Assembly (NCBI GenBank): GCA_003550305.1
Contig: QKYT01000003.1
Location: forward strand, 488,904 to 552,903
Direction: 5' to 3'
Length of the DNA: 64,000 nucleotides
From: Glomus cerebriforme
Lineage: Eukaryota > Glomeromycota > Glomeromycetes > Glomerales > Glomeraceae
The notes under the pieces were generated by a model that worked only from the letters and a program-made list of their open reading frames with translations, was not told the origin of the DNA and did no database searches. Positions 1-12,162 of this stretch are shown piece after piece (position 1 is the first letter of the stretch; each line of letters begins with the position of its first letter). The translations under genes and the position numbers were made by a program.

Positions 1-720
1 GTAAAAGAAGCGAAAAAACGAAAGATTGTTAGTTATCTTAAAGATTATAATTTGACTTTATTAGAATTTTATCATTGGTTATTAAATAATCAAAATAATT
101 CAAATGCTATTGTTTTGCTTGGAGATTTCAATTATTTAGGAATCGGAGTTGATGTTAACAAACAAAAGGCATTTGAATTATACCAAGTGGCTGCAAATTT
201 AGGGAATGCATATGGAATGAATAATTTAGGATATTGTTATCGACATGGATTCGGAACTTTTATTGATAATCAAAAGGCATTTAGATTATTTCAAAAGTCA
301 GCAACTTTAGGGAATTCTTATGGAATAAATAATTTAGCAAATTGTTATGTTGATGGGATTGGAATTAATATGGATAAACAAATGGGGTTTAGATTATATC
401 GAATGGCAGCAAAATTAGGAAATGTATCTGGAATAAACAATTTAGGAAGTTGTTATCGATTCGGAATTGGAACTCTTGTTGATAATAAAAAAGCATTTGA
501 TTTATATGAAGAGGTAGCAAAATTAGGATATAGAAAGGCACAATTTAATCTTGCTTTAATGTATGAGAATGGTCTTGGAGTTTACAAAGATTTAAATCAA
601 GCAATATTTTGGTATGAAAAAGCTGCTAAGCAAGGGCTACCAGACGCCCAAATTAATTTAGAAAGAATTAAAAAGATTTTAAATATACAAAGCCACCAAA
701 TAGAGACCATTTCTGAATAA
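1..720 (+). CDS. Sel1-repeat protein, 3' part
   Basis: The frame is open from base 1, so the true start lies left of the window. About 239 residues are visible. Five Sel1-type repeats of about 36 residues follow each other, with the recurring pattern LGN-x-x-G-x-NNL-x-x-CY-x-x-G and then KAF. Sel1 repeats form a superhelical alpha/alpha scaffold for protein-protein contacts. In Rhizophagus they are very often the C-terminal half of kinase-Sel1 fusion proteins; whether a kinase lies upstream cannot be seen here. The TAA stop is followed by non-coding DNA. Family call is firm, cellular role unknown. Confidence 0.85.
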   Translation, partial: VKEAKKRKIVSYLKDYNLTLLEFYHWLLNNQNNSNAIVLLGDFNYLGIGVDVNKQKAFELYQVAANLGNAYGMNNLGYCYRHGFGTFIDNQKAFRLFQKSATLGNSYGINNLANCYVDGIGINMDKQMGFRLYRMAAKLGNVSGINNLGSCYRFGIGTLVDNKKAFDLYEEVAKLGYRKAQFNLALMYENGLGVYKDLNQAIFWYEKAAKQGLPDAQINLERIKKILNIQSHQIETISE

Positions 721-1089
721 AATTTTTAATTTATATTATAATTAAGGTTAAAGAGCAGCTTTGTTGAATGAAGGTAAAGTTTCAATTTTTCGCAAAATTT
801 ATTACATAATATTAAAAAAAACTAATTGCTTCTTTAAATAGATTGACATTACTTTTATAATGATTAACTTGGTATTTGTTATTTTCTGCTAATTGCTAAG
901 TAAATATACTATTTTTTTCATTACAATTAATAACAATAAACCTATAAGAATAAACCTTATAGTACATAATCTTAACTTTCATCTCATAATTTTACAAGAT
1001 TTCAATCATTATTATCTCAATTATTTTCCATATTTTTAATAGCAGAATTTTTATAGTAAATAAATGAAAAAGATTAATATTATTAATGA
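721..1089. other. AT-rich intergenic DNA
   Basis: Region downstream of the Sel1 gene. No convincing coding exon, RNA gene or repeat was seen. Confidence 0.5.
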
Positions 1090-2130
1090 CTAAAAAAAAA
1101 TCTTATAATAAAGAATACTCACAATTAATGCGTATAATAATTCAAAAACTTCCAAATATTTTTCGACTTCATCAAACGAAAATGGAAATTTTTCCGACTT
1201 AATCTGCAAGACTTTGTAAAAGTGTTTCTGATCAAGCTGAAGTTTGCTAAGCATAATCCTGTCACCTAATATAAATAATTGAAGATAAATAATGTTCAAA
1301 ATAACTGGTACAATAAGTAAATACTGTACATTACTGATGCCTTACACCATGTAAGTGCATATGTTCCTTGTATACTCAGCATTTTTATCTAAGTAATCAG
1401 GAAAATTAAGCCAAACATTGCCTCTTTAATCAACTTTTCCGTGTCTTCTTTAACATGTTTTTCAACAGGATATTCTGGTCCACCAGAAATCTCAATAAAT
1501 ACTAATTTTTTGTTGCTTCCAGTTTTGAAACCAAATTCCATCAACTTTGTTTAAAGTAAAATCGAATTCTGAAAATACAAATTTGACATCTTTTATACAA
1601 TTCGCTTGAACTTCGATCCAATCAAAAACATATTCTCGATATTTGGATCGGCAAGTAGCCTTTAGCATCGGATAAGATACCTGTGCGCCAACACCAGTTT
1701 CATGGCTTGACAAGTAGTCTTGAATGATCAGAAGCTAAATAGGTCTCTGTCACGCCATTTTTCCCACTTATAATCCCAGTAAAAAAAATATTTACTTGTC
1801 TTTCTATCTCTATTAAGTAACAATTGTGCAGTATTCTTCCTGTCACCTTGTTCATTGTCAACGATTGTTGTGAGGCATTTTATGTAATTATCTATTCAGT
1901 TGAAATGATTCTAGTTCGCATTTATTTAAGAAATCAAGGACACTCCAGGACGCAGGATTTTAGTCAAAATATTTGTTGGACATGACTATCTATTATAAAA
2001 GTAACGATATGAAAATTTTTAGTTTTATCTTCCACTTGTTCGGCAATGGCTCCAGAAACTCCGCTTCTGAATTTGAGTTGAGTATTAACAGCATCGATAA
2101 GATGTTTTAATATAAAGAAAATAAAATTCT
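1090..2130 (-). pseudogene. Decayed lineage-specific gene fragments
   Basis: Read right to left on the minus strand, coding-like pieces succeed each other but change frame and carry stops. One around 2100-1950 reads DAVNTQLKFRSGVSGAIAEQ, one at 1713-1492 has HETGVGAQVSYPMLKATCR, one around 1500-1400 reads EISGGPEYPVEKHVKEDTEK, and a last one lies at 1299-1090. The order and style match a family I associate with Glomeromycete genomes and that has no assigned function. I treat it as one broken gene copy. A short multi-exon gene is less likely because stops fall inside the conserved-looking stretches. Confidence 0.45.
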
Positions 2131-2665
2131 TGGGGAAAAAAAGGTATCTTTTTATATCTTTTGAGCAAAGTATAAAATATGATTCATGATTTCTATCTTG
2201 ATCATAAAATTTGAAACATCATGACAAATTTTTTTTATCTTAATATTCCCAGTATCTCCTAATGAGTAGGGGCATTGATAATGCATTTGATAATTATTAT
2301 ACTATGCTCCCTTAGCCATGATTAGTAGATACATATACCCATCGGTTAATTCCCTTTTATACACTAGTCGAAATAAAAAGTTTCGGCATGTGACGATTCG
2401 GCTAAATTTTGACCGATTCATTTCAAATTTCGGCTGAATTTCAATCATCATCAACATTCAAAATATCTGATTGATAGCTGAATTGTATACTTTTATAGTG
2501 TTTGTAACAATTCATTAATCCAATAGATTAAACATATGAATTTAAATATTTAATAATAAAAAATAACACAATAAATGTAAAAAGTTACAATAAATATAAA
2601 AATAAATGTATTTATTTTTTTTGTATGAATTTTATATGAATTATGCACGAATTATGCATATTTTA

Positions 2666-5600
2666 TTATCGAATATGATACTTTCTATTAATTGGATTAA
2701 TTGCTAAATATTTGACCACATTCTGATGAGTCAATAGTTTGTACTTTACGGGAACGAATCTCCCTAAAATATGATGCACCGGTATTATATAATCCCGACG
2801 TTCAGAATAAAAATCTTTACTCCAAAGTTCAACATTACAAATCTGTTGATTATTATCAACGCTAAAATGAAATCGAGAATTTGTTAGCTTATACCATCGA
2901 ATATATACCAAGTTGTGCTCAAAAGTCCCATCAGGTAAATCAATTGTATGTTTGAAAAAATACTGGATTTGACNTGGATAGCAGTCCACTTCATTAGTAT
3001 TCATCATAAATTTGGATAAAATATAAGAGCTTGCAATGTGTCGTGATAATATTGCTGAGCTGAATATTTCAGAACCAATTTGACATCTTCCAAATTAGTT
3101 CATCTTGACACGAATAATTATTGAATCATCAGTTCCTTCTCCAAACGGTTTCTGAAAATTGTACATTTCGTAAGTTGCCATATAATAATCAACCATTTGG
3201 TCAAGCATTTCACTTGACAATAATATATCTTCAGATGAGAGTCTTAACATTTTACCTGAAAATTGTTCTCTTCCAGTAATCACTGAGGTCCAAATATCCA
3301 TAGAATGGAGTAAAAATTGATACATCTCATCAGAGGAAAACTNATCTGTTNCTGATAAAGATNCAACATTNGGTNNATTCTCAAGTAATTCGATACCCTT
3401 TGGGTTTATTTCAGAACTTTTAGTTATAATCTGTGCATCAAACATCATTCTTCGCATAAGTTCTGGTTTGATATGTCAGTGGCTATTAGGCAAAGAGCCT
3501 AAAAAATATGAGAATTANTAAGTAAAATCAACCAAAAATTAATAAAAATATACGTAAATTTGACTTACCTAGCATACCGTTCATATGCTTAAAGGAAAAA
3601 CACCAAAAAGCATATAAAGGTCCATAATCAAATAAGCATTCACATAAATGAAGTGCCAAATGTAGATTCGGCGTGATTTGGTTTCGACCATAATTATTTT
3701 CTATTAGTTTTACTATTTCAATTAATTTCTAATGGACTTCAGTCATTATATCAACCTCAACAATTCTATTAACAAAGAACTGACAAACTCTTACAAAATA
3801 TATAAGAATTTTATGATCATCATTTTCCAAATGATCCCAAAGTGAGACAGTTGAATAAATTGTAAAAAAAATTTTCCACTGATCAGCAGTGAAATTCAAA
3901 AAGCCTTCACCACAATATATTTTTCCCAGAATCTAACCGATATCTGCTGATACAGAAAATTGATTCATCTTTTTTTGCACTTCGTTTAAAATATTCTTCA
4001 TTAATATTTCTTGATCTATTCAGATTTGCTTTACAATTCACCTTGCAATACCTAAAAACAGGCAGTGTATCAGATCTACTGTCATAAAATGAATCGGATC
4101 AAAATACAATAACTGTAGCAATTCGGACCATCTAACACTAGTTTGCTTCACAAATCATTTTTTTGAAGTTTTAGAATTACAGCATCTCCATCCCAAAGTA
4201 TCCTGATGATGTTGAGTGAAATCTTGAGTAATAAAACATTCGTCCATGTCATCCATGTCAGCAAAATTATGCTGGCGATTCTTGTAATTGGCCTTCTTTT
4301 GGCATTTATGGTATGAAACTAATGCCAAAACATGGTCGCATATTTTTCTGGCAGCAGGAATGTCACATGATACAAGTATTAATGCCGTACGAATTCTCTT
4401 TACTTCTGAACATTCATTTGTATTCAGAGTCACTCCATTCCAAAGTGATTTTAACTCATTAATAATCAGCGCCAAATAATGATTAATTTTGTGTAAACTA
4501 ACTTCGTTCGGCCCAGATAACAGATCAAGAAGTAGCAAGTTTTCACGATGGAAGCAAATATCATGTGGCAAATTGCAAATAGCATCGTATATTGCTTCTG
4601 TACTATGCATCATTCCATCATATGGCTGAAATCAATTAAGGTTCAGCATAAGACTGAGATGCGAATCTGCTACTTCAGGTCAAAAAAAACAATCAAATCA
4701 TCATCTTTGAAAGTTCTTCAGACTTCTCCATCATAAATATCAGTCAAAATATTATCCATCTTTGACTGAGTTGCCCAATGTTTAAGAGAATTTTCAAAAT
4801 CAGATCAACGAAGCATTGTTACCAATTGATTATTAATTCTGGCAAACGGATATATTAATTCAGGCTGAATTATGATCGAAGCATCTAATGATTTTGTTAG
4901 TTGAGATAAAGTTCTTGGCACAAATTCAACCGACGGGTTGACAAATTGGAAAACTCAACATGACGACATTTCATAATTACAGGAGTTACATCTTGACGAA
5001 AGTTTTCTACTTTATCCTTTTCATAAAACTTGTGGCATTTTGAGCAAGGTACAAGGGCCTAAAATTGGTCTTTCAAACCAAGCTTATTTCTTGCCATGTA
5101 AAGTGAATCTGAAAATGTGCTAAAATTATCACCCTTGATTTCATTCAGAACCAATTTCATGAATTTTATTAAAGATTCGGTTGCCGTTTTTGGTATATTG
5201 AACTTTTTTCAAAAGTTCATTATCCATAAGAGTATCCATAAAAATTGATCATTATAGATTGTGTACGTAATGTTTGCATCATAAAATGATTCCAAGAGAG
5301 GACATGAATAATCCTCAAAAATTTCATTTGGTTCATTATCAGTGCTTTGCCTTTGCTCAGATTCGGATGGTTCAAAATAATCCTCAAAAATTTCATTTGG
5401 TTCATTATTTGCTGAAATATCAGTGCTTTGCTCAGATTTGGATAGTTCAATTAGTTCAATCGAGTATTTGGTATACCTTGAAGTGCGTTCTTGAGGTAAA
5501 AAGTCAAAATCGACGTCAATATATGAATCGTTTTCCATTATATCCTGATTTTCTTCTGTATCGACAAATCATTCAATATCCTGCATCAAAACTCCAATTA

Positions 5601-5778
5601 AAGTTGAATAAGATGATTCGTCAGTATCCATGTCTTCATAAACTTCTTGACCTTCTTGACATGTATTTGTATTAGAACTTTGTGAGGAAATTTCATTATC
5701 GGCTGATTCATGTCTCTTTTTTGTANGAGGATCAACCAATTTTCCCTCACATTTGTTGCAAGAACATGGAACTTTCAT
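2666..5778 (-). pseudogene. CACTA transposase (Tnp2 family), degraded
   Basis: Reading starts at 5778 with a short Cys-rich motif (CSCNCNKC-like, then GKLVDP and a basic KKRH), common at the N-terminus of fungal Tnp2 proteins. An acidic stretch follows, then the conserved central part at 4613-4155 (LSGPNEVSLHKINHYL, LILVSCDIPAARKICDHV), then IHCLFLGIA near 4060, and C-terminal pieces at 3457-3095 and 3007-2666. The frame is broken by stops at 5569-5571 (an Arg CGA turned to TGA) and 4038-4040 (in place of Trp), among others, and by ambiguous bases. In intact elements the protein binds and cuts the CACTA ends; this copy should not be functional. Confidence 0.8.
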
Positions 5779-5995
5779 TTTTTTTTAGTTATGTTAATAG
5801 TATTAATAGTATCTGGTCAATAATCTTTATTAAGTACATATGATAATTTTCTATTTCAAACCATTTTGTGCATAAAATAATAAACTTGGTAAACACCTCA
5901 TTCAAAGTTTATTTAATTGATTTAAATTGATTTAATGCAGTAAAAAATGTAACGAAACTTGTTCTATTAATTAAATTGATTGAATTAAATTGATT

Positions 5996-6051
5996 NNNNN
6001 NNNNNNNNNNNNNNNNNNNNNNNNNNNNNNNNNNNNNNNNNNNNNNNNNNN
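5996..6051. other. Assembly gap (56 N)
   Basis: A run of 56 undetermined bases between imperfect repeats of an AAATTGATT-like unit on both sides (about 5905-5995 and 6052-6085). The tandem AT-rich repeat is the likely reason the assembly broke. It lies in the presumed divergent promoter of the CACTA element. Confidence 0.95.
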
Positions 6052-6125
6052 TTGTTAATTTGATTAATTTAAATTGATTTAACTAAAAATAAAATAGTAA
6101 AAGTATAATGAAAGCTTAATGATCA

Positions 6126-8080
6126 ATGTCGTGGAAGTTTACTGAGAGTTTAATTAAATCTATAAAAAGAGTGGCATTTCAGCTTATTTTTTTTCACTTC
6201 TCTCTTAAAAGTCTAAAATTCATTATAAATCAATATACAAATATGAATCGTGAAAAACAAACTGATAAAGATACAAGTCCAAAACCAAAGAGAGATCGCT
6301 TTCACCTCCAAATTTCTGAAGATTTATTGGATAACCATGCAACATCTGTCATTTCTTTAGGAAGTGCACCAGTAACGATCAAAAAAATTCACCTTCTAAC
6401 AAAATATTTACTTAATGAAAATCGTGAAAAAGATTTAACAAATGTTTAAGATTCAACTCACATTCAGCATGAATCAACCCATATTAGTTTGGAATATGAG
6501 AGTGACTGTTGATTTTGGTTATATAATTTTATTTAATTATTATTCACTTTCTAATGTTATTTTCTACATTTGACTANACTTAAAAGCCAAAAACCAGGAT
6601 TTAAAGTCCCAAAATGAAAAACTTCGACAGCAATTAGAGAAACTCGGTAAAAAATTCCAGACGATATCCTCAGATTTAAAAGGGCTGCAGGAAAATAATG
6701 AATATTTAATAGAAATTAATCAAGAATTTGGTCATGAAAATGATCAACTTTCTGCAGATCTTAAGAGGTATCAACAGTCCAGTCGTGAAAATGATCAACT
6801 TTTCACAGATCTTAAGAGATATCAGCAGTCGTTCGAACCTCATTTAAATAAGCGAAAGGGAAAAAAAAAGAATCAGATGAAAAAAGACAAAAGAGTAGTT
6901 CGCACTTTAAATCGAAGAAAAAACACTCTACTAGATATAAGAGCAGTTTAGAGGATAGTAATACAGATAAAAGCTCATCCAGTTCATATGATAACAAAAA
7001 GAGCGCTAGGGTTCGTCCAATTTTTTTAGATGATTTTATGATTTGTACTGATACTTATNGAATTTCTTTTCTTTCTTTGTTTGCAAATAATTTAGGCNGG
7101 AATGAAGACAATTTTGAAAACTATTCCTCCCGATCTCGACATGAACTATAATGAAATGTTCAATAGCCAATCAAATATCAAAATTCAAAGAAAACTCGTT
7201 CCAGAATTGATCAAGGCTTTAAAACNGAATTATCATGCTTCTTACGATCAAATAAGCAAATAGCTCTAAATACTTCATAGATTAAGGAGAAGTAGAAACA
7301 ATTACAAAATAAAAGGACGAATTGACGCAGATAATCATCGATTATATGCCAACAGCTGTTTAAATGAGATATAATTTATCATTTAAAATTTATGTTTATT
7401 ATATATAGTAATAACTTTCATGTTTATAATAATAAACAATTAGAAAAGGACGCATCGAATAAAAGGAGCGAAGGCTCTTTACTTGAATTATAATAATGAA
7501 ATTATGAAGTACGATGAGAAAGAGCTTATTGAATTATTGGCGGATAAAAAAATCTACTTTCCAGAAATGAGCGAGATGGATAAAGAGTCTTAAAGCCGTA
7601 TAATAAACATATATGATCTCTCATGGAGATCGGATGAGGTTCTGTATCTAATATTTTATTTTTTTTATTTGTATATTTGATATTTANATTNTTATTATTT
7701 GTTTCAGTTAAAGAATCTTCTTCNAAAAGTTCTCNATCCGTATGCTCTAACATTACAATTGGCTCAATTAACAAGAAACTGAAATTACAATGATGAAACG
7801 CAATGTTATGATCTTCTCTATCTGTCAAATGTACCTGAGTGGTCTTATTTTCAACAAAAAAGCCAAGAATTTGATACTGATATTGAAGGTAAATATATCA
7901 AAAAATGTTTAATATGCTNAAATTTTATGGTGACAAATACCAGTTCTTTCCATTATTTCTTTCTATACAGAAAAAATGAAGAACGCCTCGATGAACACTT
8001 CGATGATTATTATGGATATAGTGAATNTTCAAAAACTGGGGCAAAAGGTTCAGAATATTTATTACAAGTTTTGGCATAAT
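6126..8080 (+). pseudogene. CACTA accessory gene (coiled coil, TnpA-like), degraded
   Basis: First exon about 6126-6449, with a basic segment (PKPKRDRFHLQISEDLLDNH). After a short gap comes a heptad-rich coiled coil at about 6573-6950, with ENDQL and DLKRYQQS repeated, ending in a Lys-rich stretch. More pieces (KTIPPDLDMNYNEMF, LNYNNEIMKYDEKE) are scattered to about 8080 with stops and frame changes. In CACTA elements the second gene usually encodes a DNA-binding protein for the subterminal repeats; that role is inferred here from position and divergent orientation only. Confidence 0.55.
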
Positions 8081-8534
8081 TTATGATGATATTTCTAACT
8101 TTATTTTTAAAATCCTATTCAAATTGTAGAATAACTGAATTGTCCTATCAGTCGATATACTGCGCTAGATTTCGTTTAAAATTTTTATTTGTATTGTATT
8201 TGTATTGTATTATTTATATAATAATAAAATAAATAAAAAATTACCATTGTTATATTTGTATTGGTGTATTGACTACCGAATGTTAGTTTAAAAGTTACAA
8301 AATTTGATATAACAAATGCTGACAATAATGTCACATCTGAGTGGTACCGAAGGGTGTTGGATATTTGCTTGAATATTAACCGATTGGTTATTATAAAATT
8401 TAACATAAGTTTGATCAAAATCTACATTCGAATAGTACCCGAAGAGTAACATAGATTTTGATCAGTATTAGAGCATAATTCAGCCTAAAATCAGCTAGCT
8501 GAAATTTAGCAGAAATGGACTATTTTGACTAGTG

Positions 8535-8845
8535 ATATTTTTAGTCTAAATCTTTCATTGTCTTTATTTATCTTTAAATACGTCTTCTTATTTTAAAAAA
8601 ATTTCCATTTCTTTTCTAATTTAGTTCATCATCAAAAAATTGGATTATATTTTGGACAATATTAATAACTTTTTATCAATAGAATGTGTAATTGAAAAAA
8701 TTTAAGAAATTGTATTTTTCTTATTAAACATTGGTTAATTCTTTCCATTACTAATTTTAATAATCCACATATTTTAATATATACTAACAATTTTATTCAT
8801 ATTATTAATTCATGTTTTAATATATTAAATATACTTTAAATAATT
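8535..8845. other. AT-rich intergenic DNA
   Basis: Right flank of the CACTA element, low complexity, no coding potential seen. Confidence 0.5.
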
Positions 8846-8951
8846 AGGTTCTTTATCTTCAATATGTCACTTTAACAGCTCAATAATGCATGGATATTGG
8901 ATATTACAGTATAATAAGGTAATTAATTTATTAATTATAAGTATAAATACT
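8846..8951 (+). repeat. Direct repeat copy A (about 106 bp)
   Basis: Starts AGGTTCTTTATCTTCAATAT and continues through TCACTTTAACAGCTCAATAA into an AT-rich end. It matches copy B at 9424-9529 almost base for base, apart from a small insertion in the middle. Confidence 0.85.
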
Positions 8952-9124
8952 AGTTCATGTAGCATACCAATATGATTAGTGAAATGATCGATAACCTAGA
9001 GTTGAAGTGACGAGTGCAGAACTGCTTCTTCAGGATGGAAAATTTTGTGACTTTATTTTCAAATCTTTAATATCTCAATTATGTGTTGTGGTAAAACTTC
9101 ATAATAATAAATTATAGGGTTAAT

Positions 9125-9156
9125 CATATCTAACTCTGAAGGAGGAGTTAGATATG
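9125..9156. repeat. Perfect 12-bp hairpin
   Basis: CATATCTAACTC, an 8-base loop, then GAGTTAGATATG. It lies between the two direct repeats. It could be the stem of a small repeat element or a transcribed hairpin; no other evidence of function. Confidence 0.7.
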
Positions 9157-9423
9157 TACCTTCCTTACTGATACAAAGGTTTAAATTACTAATTATTGGT
9201 TATATGTTATTGGACTGGTATTAGTGCTTTATATTCTTTTGGAGCTTTATACTCATAGATTATTATTATTCTATTTCTTAATTTAGGTATCTATGATGAT
9301 TAGTAATACTTTGAAATTTACTATATGTCAAAAGTAAATTAAAGTAATAATACTATATATAGTTTTATTTTATTTATTTAATGCTTATAAATATTAATAT
9401 TTATTTATTTTAATAAATTGATC

Positions 9424-9529
9424 AGGTACTTTATCTTCAATATGTCACTTTAACAGCTCAATAATGGATATTAAATATTACAGTATAATATTAAGGTAAT
9501 TAATTTATTAATTACATTATAAATACTGA
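9424..9529 (+). repeat. Direct repeat copy B (about 106 bp)
   Basis: Second copy of the repeat at 8846-8951, same orientation, 578 bp further on. The pair could be terminal direct repeats of a very small retro-element (about 684 bp) or two copies of one repeat. No primer-binding site or coding sequence was recognised between them. Confidence 0.85.
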
Positions 9530-9715
9530 TCCTATAGTTATAGCTAAAATTATTTTAGTATTACAGAAATCTGTAATTACATAATTCTGTAATTATTAAG
9601 TAATTCATCAAAAAAATTCTGAATTCTGTAATTAATTTTGCATTATGAAAATATTTGGCCAGAATTAACCTTAATTTTAACCGAATTATATTTAGAAAAT
9701 TTAATAAATAATAAT

Positions 9716-10081
9716 TCAGCATCTAGTAATCCATTTTGGATGATCTTACCACTATTTGATTCATCTCAGTATGACGATTCTAATGATATTGAAATCATTT
9801 AATTTCAATTACTAGATTGTATTCTGATATCAATAATTGTTAAATATTTATAGTATCATAATTTTATCAATATTAATGCTAGAAATATGATTTTATCACC
9901 ATTAAAATTGTCTCATCGTAACAAATTGAATGGTAGTAAATTCATTTAAATCTAATTATTAGATCTTACTCTGACTTCAATAATCTTTAAATATTTATAG
10001 TATTTTAATTTTGTCAATAACGAAGCTAAAGAAATGAAATAAATACTATTAGATTCATCTCAATAAGACAAATTTAATGGT
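9716..10081 (+). repeat. MITE-like repeat with palindromic modules, left copy
   Basis: Starts TCAGCATCTAGTAATCC. It contains about 2.3 tandem units of roughly 147 bp (about 9752-9897, 9898-10046, then a partial unit). Each unit opens with an imperfect palindrome built on ATTCGATTCGTCTC and its inverse. The whole segment matches the right copy at 14583-14978 in inverted orientation. Compared with that copy its inner end is truncated just before the helicase-like coding remnant. Confidence 0.85.
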
Positions 10082-10086
10082 ATCGG

Positions 10087-10597
10087 CAAATTTTTTAGTC
10101 TGCAAATCTGGGAACCTGAATATGCTATAACTATTCATACTAGTCAAGGAATATCCCTCAAGGCTTCACAGCATGTTTGGATCATTGATGAAAATCTAGT
10201 TTGGAATAATCTAATATATTTGGCAGTTAGTTGTGTGGAATATTTAAGCCAACTCATTCAGGTCGAAGCATCTTCATTACTTCCTGAAATTACCTAAGAG
10301 ATTGAGGAGACAAAAAAGAAAAGACGGCTAGAGCACGAATTGAGACTATCTATTTAGGAAAAACTTATTAGATTTATGGGTCAGGACAAGGAAAAAGGCC
10401 GTGAATTTAATCTAACAGTTGACTATATTCTCATGTTAAAATATATTCATGAAGACAAATGCATATTATGTCTCATTAAAATGAAATTTGAATGGGATCA
10501 GCCAGAAGATATATCTCAGTGGACAGTAGATCGAATCCACAATAATTTGGAACATATCAAAGGGAATGTACATCTCACTTGTCTATTTTACAACTGA
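10087..10597 (+). pseudogene. SF1 (Pif1-like) helicase C-terminus with HNH-type tail, degraded
   Basis: One frame with two internal stops. It shows helicase motif V-like TIHTSQGISLKASQ and motif VI-like YLAVSCVEYLSQL, then a charged linker. Next comes a Cys-containing module with KCILCLIKMKFEWDQP, WTVDRIHNNL, HIKGNVHLTCL and FYN, the layout of an HNH endonuclease (CxxC, DRI-x-N, N-x-LTCL-x-x-N). The Arg usual in motif VI (SR-V) is Cys here, and the last CN-R of the HNH is altered. The N-terminal helicase domain is absent, cut off at the MITE boundary. Confidence 0.6.
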
Positions 10598-10745
10598 AAT
10601 CATCATGTTTAAATCACTGTCATAGTTAGACTAATGATACGATGCTTATATGCAAGATGAAGGATAGAAAGTCACAGAGTTTACATAAATATTAGATTTT
10701 TTCTAGAGCGATAAATATTCAGTTATTTTTTTCAGATATAGAAAA

Positions 10746-11060
10746 ATGACTTCTAAAAAATATTACACATATTCAGAAAAAGAAAAGATATGTGTTATTC
10801 AAGAGATCAAAGACTCTATTATAGCATTAGAGCGTGATGTAACAAAGATACATCAAAATCTTAAAAGCATTGGACATTGGCTGAGAAATCTGTTATCTAC
10901 ATAATGCTATGACCAAATCATTTGAGACTAGTTCATCTGAGTGCAGTTCATCTGAAGAAAAGAAAGTCAAATGCTATAAACCAAAAAAAGATCAAGTGGT
11001 CTCAGAGAAAACACATAATTTTAGATTGCTAAAATTTTATTTGGAATCATGCTAGCTCAC
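10746..11060 (+). pseudogene. Unrecognised coding remnant
   Basis: A coding-like stretch opens with TSKKYYTYSEKEKICVIQEI and runs to a stop after about 50 codons. After a frame change there is a Ser- and Lys-rich continuation (SSSECSSSEEKKVKC). I do not recognise the family. Between here and 11700 only stop-rich sequence is present. Confidence 0.3.
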
Positions 11061-11724
11061 ATTTTTTCTTGCAGATAATTTGCAGTGATATTCTGATCTA
11101 TGGTTGACTAGATCAACAGTCTGGAATGGGTTGAGATGATTTGATCATTAATTAGATTTTTTTGCTGAGCCACAGATTGTGTGACAAAAATAAGTGGATT
11201 ATCAGTTAAGTCTTGTATGACATAATAATTTTCACATATCAAAAAGAAGTTATATACTAATCAGTTCCTCTATTTTTTTTTCCCAAACAAATGTAAGAAA
11301 ATATGAAAGAAGGTCTATATGCAATACAGAACCTATCATAAAAGTAAATACTGATGGCAAAAACATATACTATGAAGGGCTGAGAGACTTGCAATTTTGA
11401 GATCAGGTCCTAAAGAGACTTCGTCAGGCATAAAACTAACTATATCTCTTGCAAGGTAGATCTATATGTGAAAAGGTATGAAGATTCCATTTACATATGC
11501 TTTCATAGAACTCTTAGCATTATATGATAATGCTAATCACTATTTTTTATCTCCTTATCTTTTTTTCCAGCAAGATATAAAGTATGTAGAGGTATGTGGA
11601 AGTTCAGCCAACTTTTCGCAAAAAACTTTTCTGTAAAATAATGTAAAATAAAGTATATATATGCCTTAAATTATGTATAGGAGTAAGTTTTTCTCATCAT
11701 GGGTCTTGTATTTAGAAAAGTAAG

Positions 11725-12162
11725 ATGTCTGATAAGATCAAGAAATCTGATAAGATCAAGATTCCAGACAAGCTTGACAAGTTTCTTGCTAGTGGGGACA
11801 TTACTCTCAATTGTCTCATTTCTGATGAGAGGATGAATGATATTTTTGAAGTAACGATATCTAATGCTAACAATAATAGAGTTTCTTTTCTTATGAAAGT
11901 GATCAGAACCCATTGTCTAGATCGATTTTAAGATATAGATTTGACCAATTTGGCTTTATATAGAGTCACATTTATAACTGATAGTGTCATAATCAACAGC
12001 TTAAGAAATATCAGTAAATTTGAAGTAGAAAGTGCAATAAGAATAGAATCACAAGATATGATTTTTACTCATTTTCCTATACAATCCCAATATATCTTTG
12101 GTAGTGAAAAGGGAATTAATGTTATCGTGTACCCTCCGCTAAAAGGGTGTCAGAGGTATTAA
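11725..12162 (+). pseudogene. Crinkler (CRN) N-terminal header, copy A, degraded
   Basis: Reads KIKIPDKLDKFLASGDITLN, CLISDERMNDIFEV, then a stop at 11929-11931. The same frame continues with LTNLALYRVTFITD, FEVESAIRIES and NVIVYPP. This is the ubiquitin-like header of glomeromycete Crinklers: a beta-rich start, then the L-x-L-W/Y-x-V segment, then a V-x-P-P end. Crinklers are modular proteins with a trafficking or ubiquitin-like header and a variable enzymatic C-terminus. No C-terminal domain follows before the next header at 12458, so this is a header fragment. Confidence 0.7.

Larger units (their letters stand above)
2362..8534. mobile_element. CACTA (CMC/EnSpm) DNA transposon, complete ends
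   Basis: The left end begins CACTAGTCGAAATA at 2362 and the right end is its inverse, TATTTTGACTAGTG, ending at 8534. The flanking triplet is ATA on both sides (2359-2361 and 8535-8537), the 3-bp target duplication expected of CACTA elements. The 6.17-kb interior has two divergent gene regions typical of the superfamily: a Tnp2-like transposase on the minus strand (2666-5778) and a smaller coiled-coil gene on the plus strand (6126-8080). They are separated by an AT-rich centre with a 56-base assembly gap. Ends look intact; both genes are broken, so the copy is probably not autonomous. Confidence 0.88.
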
